Shown here: positions 1 to 6,255 of the stretch, one piece after another
Layout: every line of letters starts with the position of its first letter
Position numbering within the stretch: position 1 is the first letter of the stretch
Assembly: GCA_024642325.1 (NCBI GenBank)
Contig: JAHEBI010000066.1
Location: 1 to 9,195 of the forward strand
Direction of reading: 5' to 3'
Source of the DNA: Eudoraea sp.
Lineage (GTDB): Bacteria; Bacteroidota; Bacteroidia; Flavobacteriales; Flavobacteriaceae
DNA: 9,195 nucleotides
Position numbers and translations under genes: made by a program
The notes under the pieces: generated by a model
The model's database searches: none
What the model saw: the letters and a program-made list of their open reading frames with translations, nothing else
What the model was told of the DNA's origin: nothing

Positions 1-688
1 ATCATAATCAGACTGGTGGCATGCAACACATTCAGGGGATGCATCTGCATAATTGGGTGTGGTATGGCACTGGTTACAATCCTGAATATTATGGCCCTGT
101 GTCAGCGGGAAAAAGTCATGGTTGATAACTGCAGGCATCCAACCGGGATTTGTGCTATGACAGATTGCACAATCTGTTGAGAAACCGGAAGTGGAATGAT
201 TAGGATTCATTGTGCCGGCATAATCTTCCTGATGACAAGTAACACAGTCAGGAGATGCGTCTGCATAATTGGGTGTGGTATGGCACTCGGTACAATCCTG
301 AATATTGTGACCTTGGGTTAGCGGGAAAAAGTCATGGTTTATAACAGCCGGCATCCAACCAGGATTGGTGGTATGACAGGACGCGCAATCTGTTGGGAAC
401 CCGGAAGTGGAATGATTGGGATTCATTGTGCCGGCATAATCTTCCTGATGACAGGTAACACAGTCAGGAGATGCATCTGAGTAGTTGCCTGTGGTATGAC
501 ATTCCGCACAATTTTGTATGTTGTGTCCCTCTGTTAGTGGGAAAAAGTCGTGGTTGATGTTTTCGGAATCCCAGCCAAACCCTAATGGTGTATGGCATTC
601 AATACAATCTGTGGAAAAGCCAGCCTGTTGATGATTTGGGCTTTGAGTAGCGGCATAGTCATCCTGATGGCATTCAATACATTCATTT
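1..688 (-). repeat. 216-bp in-frame tandem repeat inside the multihaem cytochrome gene
   Basis: Units at 38-253 and 254-469 have exactly the same length (216 bp, 72 codons) and differ at about 22 positions by eye, with no indels, so they are roughly 90% identical. A more diverged unit lies at about 470-688 and is one codon longer. Bases 1-37 begin a further copy, so the array continues past the left edge. Each unit encodes three CxxCH motifs, an NPNH motif and an NHDFFPL segment. Because the period is a multiple of three, unit gain or loss would keep the frame and change the haem number by three. Confidence 0.93.
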
Positions 689-1137
689 CCCAAGGGGTCA
701 ATTCTGAGATTGCTGCTGTCTGTGTTATGGCACTCAATGCAGCTCAGGTTATTATGAACTCCTACCAGGGGAAAGCCATTTGCTTCGTGCAGTTCCGGAA
801 TATTGTCTACCAGCCAGGTCTCCGAAGTATGACACCTAATACAATCATTCCCTACAGACTGGCTGTGAATATCTGTATGGCAGGAAACGCATTCCATGGG
901 CGCCTGATTAAATACAAGGTCGCTATGGCATAGAATGCAATCCGTATTCGCGTGTGTGCCTTCTAACTGAAAATCGGTTTTGTTATGATCAAATTGAAGG
1001 GTTTGGTAGTTAATGTTCCACCCTCCCGGATGATGACATTTAACACAATCCATATCCAAGTCATCACCATGAGGCGACTGGGCTAATAGCGGTAAGCAGC
1101 CCAATAACAAGAAAATTAAAGATGGCAGTCTATACAT
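1..1137 (-). CDS. Modular multihaem c-type cytochrome, 3' end beyond the window
   Basis: Partial secreted cytochrome: 379 codons are open from the ATG at 1137 to the window edge, with no stop codon. Residues 1-20 form a signal peptide (charged start, LIFLLLG core, LLAQ cleavage site). Fifteen CxxCH haem c sites follow, the first at residues 31-35. The N-terminal part (FDH, then GTH before CILCH) resembles the modules of the upstream 23-haem protein. From about residue 120 it becomes a repeat of about 72 residues, each unit with three CxxCH and three further His (PNH, NHDFF, GHN) that could serve as second axial ligands. Haem would be attached in the periplasm; the protein may stay there or reach the cell surface, but a C-terminal sorting signal would lie outside the window. 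The start overlaps the upstream cytochrome by 22 bases, implying coupled translation. The cytochrome assignment is very secure; the role as an electron wire is inferred. Confidence 0.93.
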   Translation of the reverse strand, partial: MYRLPSLIFLLLGCLPLLAQSPHGDDLDMDCVKCHHPGGWNINYQTLQFDHNKTDFQLEGTHANTDCILCHSDLVFNQAPMECVSCHTDIHSQSVGNDCIRCHTSETWLVDNIPELHEANGFPLVGVHNNLSCIECHNTDSSNLRIDPLGNECIECHQDDYAATQSPNHQQAGFSTDCIECHTPLGFGWDSENINHDFFPLTEGHNIQNCAECHTTGNYSDASPDCVTCHQEDYAGTMNPNHSTSGFPTDCASCHTTNPGWMPAVINHDFFPLTQGHNIQDCTECHTTPNYADASPDCVTCHQEDYAGTMNPNHSTSGFSTDCAICHSTNPGWMPAVINHDFFPLTQGHNIQDCNQCHTTPNYADASPECVACHQSDYD

Positions 1138-2948
1138 TTAAATTTACCCAGTTTGTATATTACCTCTGTTTCCCCATTTTCTGAAGCAACTTCATGACAT
1201 GCGCTACATGTAATTTTTGCATGTTGCCCTTCCAGCGGAAAGGCTGTACGGTCGTGGTTAAACCTTTTCGGAAACCAACTATCCGTGACATGGCATCTTG
1301 CACATTCTGTTACTCCCTCAATGGCAAACGTATCGTCATGAATATTTTCATGACAGGTTATACACTGCCCCCCTAATTTACTAAACGTTTGTTTAAAGGT
1401 AGTATTGTTGTCAGACATAACAAAATGACAAGCTCTGCAATCCACTTCTGTATGTTTGCCGTCTAACGGCCATTCTGTTAGGCTGTGATCAAAACTGACC
1501 AGGTCCCAGGCCTCATTTACATGACACACTTTACATTCATCTTCGGGATAGTATTTTTCACTGATATAGCCCTCATGGATATCCTGATGACAATCTACAC
1601 AATCTGTCCCAAGATTTCTAAAACTCCATCTGTCTTCGGTTTCACTAACATGACAGGCAAAGCAGGGGGTTGCATTATGTGCTCCTTCCAAAGGAAAGGC
1701 TGTGGTTTGATGCTGTTCAAGGGTATAAAGACTGTAATCAAAACCATTTTCAAGCGAATGACATTCTACACAATCGGGTGAAACTTCATTTTCCGTGAAT
1801 TCTCCTCTGTGGTAATCGTCATGGCAATTTTTACAAGCCGAAAAATCTATTGGTGCAGAAAATCTTTTTTCATGACATTGTCTGCAATCCACCTCCATAT
1901 GCTTTCCTTCAAGGGGATAATCGGTCACCGTATGGTCAAAGAAATCCATGGATCGTAGAGATAAAAAGCTGGTTTCCCTGTGGCATTTTACACATTCATT
2001 CCCATATTCCCCATTATGTACATCCTGATGGCAGCTAATACAACTGTTTTCGGATATCCTTTTCTTGTCCTGAAAAACAGTCAATGGATTCCCGGTAACA
2101 GCGTGACATGCAAAACAGTCAGTAGTCTGATGACTCCCATTTAATTTAAAATTGGTGGTATTGTGATCAAAATTTTCCCGCCCGGCAAAAGTGGCAAAAG
2201 AAGTTTCTGTATGGCATTGTGAACACTGCCCTGGCAATTGTTCATTATGGGGATCCTGATGGCATGCAATACAATCATTGAACGGAATTTCGTTAAACAC
2301 CTGAAATTCCTTGCCATTTCTGGTTGTTATCTGATGGCATTCAATGCAGTCTACATTAATATGTTCCCCTTCTAATATAAAATCGGCGGTATTGTGGTCA
2401 AAATTAGGGGCTGGTTTAAAAGCTTCCATGTTATGACATGCCATACAATCATTTGGGAGGGTTTTTTGATGAACGTCATCATGGCATGAGAGACAGGATT
2501 CATCCAATCCCAGAAAAGTATTTTTTCGTTTACTTATTTGCCTGTCCTGGATATTTTCAGAAACATGGCATTTTCTGCAATCTACTTCTTCGTGTTTTCC
2601 TTTCAATTCATAACCAGTGAGGTCATGATTAAATGCATCTTCATCAAAACGTATCATATCAAAATTACGTCCGTGATGATCACTATGGCATTCAAAACAG
2701 TCTTTTTTTACCACGCCTGGATTGGCATGGTACCCGTCTTTTTTATTAATCAGTAATTGTATTTCCTTGTGACATTCCAGGCATTTTTTATCGGAAACTT
2801 TTGCCCCAAGTTCATGACATAAGGTGCAATTACTCATCCCTTCAAGATCTGCGTGGGATTGAGAAAGGTCACCAGGCGATATTTGACCATAACCCAAGGA
2901 AAGGCCCAGAACAAAAAGTAAAACACTATATTTAAGACTGTTGTTCAA
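1116..2948 (-). CDS. 23-haem c-type cytochrome made of three-haem modules
   Basis: Secreted protein of 610 residues with a signal peptide (about 1-21, ending GYG before Q22) and 23 CxxCH sites between residues 41 and 609. After three N-terminal haems the chain repeats a module of about 72-78 residues: F(D/N)HxxT, L(E/K/N/D)GxH, CxxCH, spacer, CxxCHxDxH, CxxCH. There are six full modules, then a seventh that stops after its second haem at the extreme C-terminus (CIDCH-Leu). Each module offers three non-motif His for three haems, fitting bis-His, low-potential haems as in cytochrome c7/c3-type proteins. The start is TTG at 2948: an in-frame TAA lies just upstream, the next Met (residue 38) would remove the signal peptide, and the flavoprotein stop is 5 bases away. 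No catalytic domain is visible, so storage or conduction of electrons is the likely role. It may hand electrons to or from the neighbouring cytochrome b and flavoprotein. Confidence 0.95.
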   Translation of the reverse strand: MNNSLKYSVLLFVLGLSLGYGQISPGDLSQSHADLEGMSNCTLCHELGAKVSDKKCLECHKEIQLLINKKDGYHANPGVVKKDCFECHSDHHGRNFDMIRFDEDAFNHDLTGYELKGKHEEVDCRKCHVSENIQDRQISKRKNTFLGLDESCLSCHDDVHQKTLPNDCMACHNMEAFKPAPNFDHNTADFILEGEHINVDCIECHQITTRNGKEFQVFNEIPFNDCIACHQDPHNEQLPGQCSQCHTETSFATFAGRENFDHNTTNFKLNGSHQTTDCFACHAVTGNPLTVFQDKKRISENSCISCHQDVHNGEYGNECVKCHRETSFLSLRSMDFFDHTVTDYPLEGKHMEVDCRQCHEKRFSAPIDFSACKNCHDDYHRGEFTENEVSPDCVECHSLENGFDYSLYTLEQHQTTAFPLEGAHNATPCFACHVSETEDRWSFRNLGTDCVDCHQDIHEGYISEKYYPEDECKVCHVNEAWDLVSFDHSLTEWPLDGKHTEVDCRACHFVMSDNNTTFKQTFSKLGGQCITCHENIHDDTFAIEGVTECARCHVTDSWFPKRFNHDRTAFPLEGQHAKITCSACHEVASENGETEVIYKLGKFKCIDCHL

Positions 2949-2953
2949 TCTGT

Positions 2954-4306
2954 TTATTTATAGGACTTCAGGATATGACCAAAACGTTTGGTGATTTCAA
3001 TTCCTGCATTTTGTAAAAAACTGGTTGGTAATTCACCCCCTGCAAAAATATATACAAGATCATTCTCGAGTTCCGTTGCTTCGTTTCCTTCAATACTCAT
3101 CAATACACTTTTTGCACTTATAGAAACCAAATTAGAGTTATATACGACCCTGATCGATCCATCAGCTATGGCCTTCTCTATTTTTTCTCTGTTTTTGGGT
3201 TTTAGCCTGGAGAATTTGTCTTTTCTATAAGAAAGTATAACTTCATTATTATTCTGTAACAATAGAAGTACAGATTCAATAGCCGAATCGCCTCCGCCTA
3301 CAACAATAATTTTCTTCTTTTCTATCCGTTCGGGTTCAAGCAATCTATAGGCCACATTCAGTGAATCTTCACCCGGAATGCCCAGTTTTCTTGGGGTACC
3401 TCTCCTACCAATTGACAAGAGTACCTGGTTACAGATATACTCGCTACCGGTATTGGTTACTATTTTAAAAGTTTCATTTTCTATTGGGGTGATACTTTCA
3501 ACCTTGGTATTTTCAAGAATTTCCAGATTTTGTTCAGAAATTACTTTTTTCCATAATTGAAGCAATTCATCTTTGGAAGTGTCGTATAATTTAGCCTTTC
3601 CGTAAAGGGGTAAATCCATAGGTGAAGTCATTACAATTTTTGCCCTTGGAAAGGTGTAGACGGTTCCCCCGAGGGAATCTTGTTCTAATGTAATACTGGA
3701 TAACCCCTGCTTTTTGGCTTCAAGGGTTGCGGAAATACCGGCGGGACCGGCGCCTATTATAACCACATCCAAAACATTTTCTTTAGATGGTTTTTTCTGC
3801 TTTGCAATATTTTCCATCGCCTGCTGGCCCTGCTCTACGCTATTCTTAATCAATCCCATACCACCCAATTCACCGGCGATATACATTCCTTTAATATTGG
3901 TCTCGTAGTCTTCACTTACATGAGGAAGATCCACCCCTCTTGTTTCCGTTCCAATGCGTAGTGATATAGCTTCAACCGGACAAGCGTGAAAGCAGGCACC
4001 ATGACCAACACAATTAGAAGTGTTAATTACGGTTGCTATTCCATTGGTGATTCCTATGATATCTTTTTCCGGGCACGCCGTAATGCAGGCTCCACTTCCA
4101 ATACAGGCATTAAGGTCTATATGCGGGTGCAGAGAAACAGGTTCAAACAATCCTTCTTCCTTTGCTACAGCAACTTTTTTAACCGTCTCAAGCGACTTTT
4201 TGCCTTTTCTTCTGAGATAGAAGAATACGGTAAGGGCGCAAATAAAAAATACTACGCCATATATAACTATTTGTTCCAATAACACTTCATTCATCAGAAA
4301 ATCCAT
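2954..4306 (-). CDS. Membrane-anchored Fe-S/FAD/NAD(P) oxidoreductase
   Basis: This 450-residue protein begins with a transmembrane helix (about 12-31) followed by RRKGKK, which places the rest in the cytoplasm. Residues 62-114 hold two ferredoxin-like motifs, C68-x5-C74-x3-C78-Pro and C99-x5-C105-x3-C109-Pro; the usual second Cys is Ser71 and His102. Residues 123-160 resemble the FAD-contacting end of a pyridine nucleotide reductase (MYIAGELGG). A full thioredoxin-reductase/YpdA-like flavoprotein follows: FAD motif GAGPAG (185-190), NAD(P) motif GGGDSA (337-342) with R361 nearby that could favour NADPH, and a C-terminal FAGGELP. There is no CxxC redox disulfide, so it is not a thioredoxin reductase. 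It probably passes electrons between NAD(P)H and the Fe-S clusters, then to the cytochrome b. The first ATG (4306) overlaps the cytochrome b gene by 13 bases; the ATG at 4294, sharing a TGATG with that gene's stop, is equally plausible. Confidence 0.92.
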   Translation of the reverse strand: MDFLMNEVLLEQIVIYGVVFFICALTVFFYLRRKGKKSLETVKKVAVAKEEGLFEPVSLHPHIDLNACIGSGACITACPEKDIIGITNGIATVINTSNCVGHGACFHACPVEAISLRIGTETRGVDLPHVSEDYETNIKGMYIAGELGGMGLIKNSVEQGQQAMENIAKQKKPSKENVLDVVIIGAGPAGISATLEAKKQGLSSITLEQDSLGGTVYTFPRAKIVMTSPMDLPLYGKAKLYDTSKDELLQLWKKVISEQNLEILENTKVESITPIENETFKIVTNTGSEYICNQVLLSIGRRGTPRKLGIPGEDSLNVAYRLLEPERIEKKKIIVVGGGDSAIESVLLLLQNNNEVILSYRKDKFSRLKPKNREKIEKAIADGSIRVVYNSNLVSISAKSVLMSIEGNEATELENDLVYIFAGGELPTSFLQNAGIEITKRFGHILKSYK

Positions 4307-5121
4307 TTATAACCAAATGCAAGGGTGACCGCCACATGTATAACTACAATGATGAGCATGATCAGGGCAAAAGGCATATGTGCCACGTGCCAGTATTTAA
4401 AAAGCTTTTGCATTATTTGTAATCTGCCTATTTTATTTGAAAGTACAATTTCCTTTTTCACCATTTTTAATATGGCATTTCTGTCTTTTTTGGGAAGGTC
4501 ATTTCGGCCCAGTACTTTTTTTAAATACCCCAGCTTTTTCCTATTGTCTGTAGTGTTGTCTTCACTCATTAAATCAGTAACAATGTCTATGGTATTCGAT
4601 TCCATATTATAACGTTGATGTAACACCACTGCCAAATCGGTTTTCATATTTTGCAATTCGTTTATGCTCATTTCCCTGCCTTCAATTGTACGCGGTATCT
4701 GGTTATAGATAAATCTTCCGATTACCCCACTCAGGACTACGGCTACCATGCTCCAAAAGGCCACTGAAACGATGCCGCCAAACTTGAATGCCGTGTGAAA
4801 GAGCACCAGAATAGGCCCCAGGGTACACAGGAATATATGAAATTCCAGAAGGTATTTAAGTCTTATCTGTTTAGCCAAAAAATTATATCGTTTCCTGGCT
4901 ATATAGATTACCACACCAAAGAGAATCATGAGTGTGCCTACAATACCCAATCCCTGCCCATATATGCCACTTGGTTTAAACCAATTATGTCTGGGGTGAT
5001 AAAAACGTTCTTCCAATGACGTGCCATAGTAGGTGTAACCCGTATAAAATAAATACAGGGTAACTACCACAACTATTACGGCCATAGTAGTAAGATAGGC
5101 TATGTGAACAGATTTTTTCAA
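4294..5121 (-). CDS. Predicted di-haem b-type membrane cytochrome
   Basis: This 275-residue protein has five likely membrane helices (about 8-28, 55-75, 92-112, 117-138, 247-268). Two helices each carry a histidine pair 14 residues apart, H95/H109 and H248/H262, the H-x13-H spacing used to hold two stacked b haems in quinol-oxidising cytochromes. By the positive-inside rule both helices run from the cytoplasm to the periplasm, so one haem would sit near each face. A Lys-rich loop of about 105 residues (140-245) lies in the cytoplasm, where it could dock the flavoprotein encoded next. The protein resembles no family I can name with confidence, so function rests on the His pattern and context. 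The start is TTG at 5121 (Met-Lys-Lys); an in-frame stop lies at 5170-5172 with no ATG between, and the first ATG (5085) would cut into helix 1. It opens the redox operon, 79 bases after the acetyltransferase gene, where no clear promoter was found. Confidence 0.82.
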   Translation of the reverse strand: MKKSVHIAYLTTMAVIVVVVTLYLFYTGYTYYGTSLEERFYHPRHNWFKPSGIYGQGLGIVGTLMILFGVVIYIARKRYNFLAKQIRLKYLLEFHIFLCTLGPILVLFHTAFKFGGIVSVAFWSMVAVVLSGVIGRFIYNQIPRTIEGREMSINELQNMKTDLAVVLHQRYNMESNTIDIVTDLMSEDNTTDNRKKLGYLKKVLGRNDLPKKDRNAILKMVKKEIVLSNKIGRLQIMQKLFKYWHVAHMPFALIMLIIVVIHVAVTLAFGYKWIF

Positions 5122-5200
5122 ATCAATATCAGCTTTTACTGAAAACGATTTATTAGGTAACGCTGGTATTTATTAAAAATTGGATAGATTAGGGCTAAAA

Positions 5201-5728
5201 TTAGGATTGCGGAGGAAATACCCTAAAAATATGAACCGGGATGCCTTTGTAGGTAGTCGTTTTATCTAAGAACATTCCATTATTCATGGCAACTTTTTGA
5301 GAACCAATATTGTCTATGTGTATAATGGAAATTATAGATTCAGCCAGCTTACGCTGAAATGCATAGTTCTTACATTTTTTTGCTGCTTCTGTGGCATATC
5401 CTTTTTTCCAGTATTCAGGTAAGATAGAATAACCTATTTCCAGCTCCTGCAGTTCATCCACAGTTTGTATTAACAAGCCGCACATTCCTATAAGCTGGCC
5501 GTTATCTTTATTTATGAGTGCATTGAGACCGCCTAAATTTTGAGCATATCGGTTAATGACTTTGGTGAACCAATTCTGGCATGCAACTTCCGGTTCATAA
5601 ATCTCCCCTGCAAAATACAGTGAACTTAAGGGTTCCTGATGAAATGGTAACCAGGCATTAAAATCCGTCTTCAATACTCTTCGGAAGCTAAGCCTCTTAC
5701 TTTCCTCCCCTTCAAGCAGTAAGTTCAT
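5201..5728 (-). CDS. GNAT-family N-acetyltransferase, RimJ/RimL-like
   Basis: This 175-residue protein has the GNAT fold signature: beta strand LEIGYSI (96-102), then the acetyl-CoA pyrophosphate loop YWKKGYAT (106-113), a variant of the Q/RxxGxG/A motif, and later N140 and S143 followed by a helix ending NNGM, as in the RimJ/RimL-type subgroup. These enzymes move an acetyl group from acetyl-CoA to an amine such as a protein N-terminus, an amino sugar or a small molecule; the substrate here cannot be told. No signal peptide or membrane segment is visible, so it is cytoplasmic. The ATG at 5728 lies 7 bases after the DUF192 stop, so it is likely co-transcribed with lgt and the lipoprotein gene. 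A link to the redox operon downstream is not supported. Confidence 0.88.
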   Translation of the reverse strand: MNLLLEGEESKRLSFRRVLKTDFNAWLPFHQEPLSSLYFAGEIYEPEVACQNWFTKVINRYAQNLGGLNALINKDNGQLIGMCGLLIQTVDELQELEIGYSILPEYWKKGYATEAAKKCKNYAFQRKLAESIISIIHIDNIGSQKVAMNNGMFLDKTTTYKGIPVHIFRVFPPQS

Positions 5729-5735
5729 TTTATTA

Positions 5736-6230
5736 TTATTTCATTCTTTTAAACTCAATGCGATCGCCAATTTCCAAAGAATATTGTTTGAGTTGTCCGG
5801 CATTAAGTTCAAGTACATATTGAACAGGCACTTCAGAAGAAAGGCCGGTCTCGTCCAAGGGTTGCGCATTTTCCTTATAACTTGCTATCCTAAGCTCATC
5901 ATCTATAAAAATAAGGTCGAGTGGTATTTTGGTATTTTTCATATAGAAGGAATGAAAGAGCACATCGGGAAAAATAAACAGCATGCCCTGATCCGGTTCC
6001 ATCGATTCACGATACATGAGGCCCGTTTGAGTTTCATAATCAGATTCGGCAATTTCAATATTGTACTTTGCAATTAGAGAGTCTGACTTTGCCTTGTAGA
6101 TGCTCAACTCTCCCTCCTTTGTAAAGGTTATCGGCTCTGTTTTGATTGCTTTTTTAGAATCTTCCTTACAGCCAGCCAGTATTGCAAAGGCTGCTATTAG
6201 GCCGACACTAAAAATTTTCATTGCTTTCAT
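5736..6230 (-). CDS. DUF192-family lipoprotein
   Basis: This 164-residue protein starts with a lipoprotein signal: a hydrophobic segment at 5-19 and lipobox LAGC with Cys21. The residues after the Cys are KEDS, so the lipoprotein could be sorted to either membrane. The globular part (about 57-162) is the DUF192 fold: RESMEPDQGMLF (74-85), then FYMKNTKIPLDLIF (95-108), and a C-terminal EIGDRIEF. The family's biochemical role is not established. I chose the ATG at 6230, 25 bases after the lgt stop, because the longer frame (to 6302) overlaps lgt and adds a non-signal-like leader; the ATG at 6221 (Met4) is also possible. It sits directly after lgt, whose enzyme would lipidate it. Confidence 0.9.
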   Translation of the reverse strand: MKAMKIFSVGLIAAFAILAGCKEDSKKAIKTEPITFTKEGELSIYKAKSDSLIAKYNIEIAESDYETQTGLMYRESMEPDQGMLFIFPDVLFHSFYMKNTKIPLDLIFIDDELRIASYKENAQPLDETGLSSEVPVQYVLELNAGQLKQYSLEIGDRIEFKRMK

Positions 6231-6255
6231 ACTACAATTGTTAACCTGAAGCTCA

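Noticed and set aside
1..480. Regular repeats suggesting a CRISPR array
   Set aside because: The period is 216 bp with no short repeat/unique spacer pattern, and the units are a continuous coding frame with conserved haem motifs.
592..933. Plus-strand open frame of 113 codons with hydrophobic composition
   Set aside because: It lies wholly antisense to the multihaem cytochrome. Recurrent Cys, His and Glu codons there leave the opposite strand free of stops, and its encoded segments simply mirror the repeat.
1078..1137. Lipobox-like LLGC in the signal peptide of the second cytochrome
   Set aside because: The Cys at residue 14 is followed by more hydrophobic residues (LPLLAQ) before the polar mature chain, so ordinary signal peptidase cleavage before Gln fits better.
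1110..1145. A frameshift or sequencing error that split one long cytochrome gene
   Set aside because: The downstream frame begins with an ATG and a convincing signal peptide that would make no sense in the middle of a haem array. Gene fission in the past remains possible and is listed as a finding.
1116..1150. Programmed -1 frameshift fusing the two cytochromes
   Set aside because: No in-phase slippery heptamer is visible in the overlap, and fusion would bury the signal peptide.
1485..1781. Plus-strand open frame of 98 codons
   Set aside because: It is antisense to the 23-haem cytochrome, whose frame is supported by 23 CxxCH motifs; no start signal or known domain supports it.
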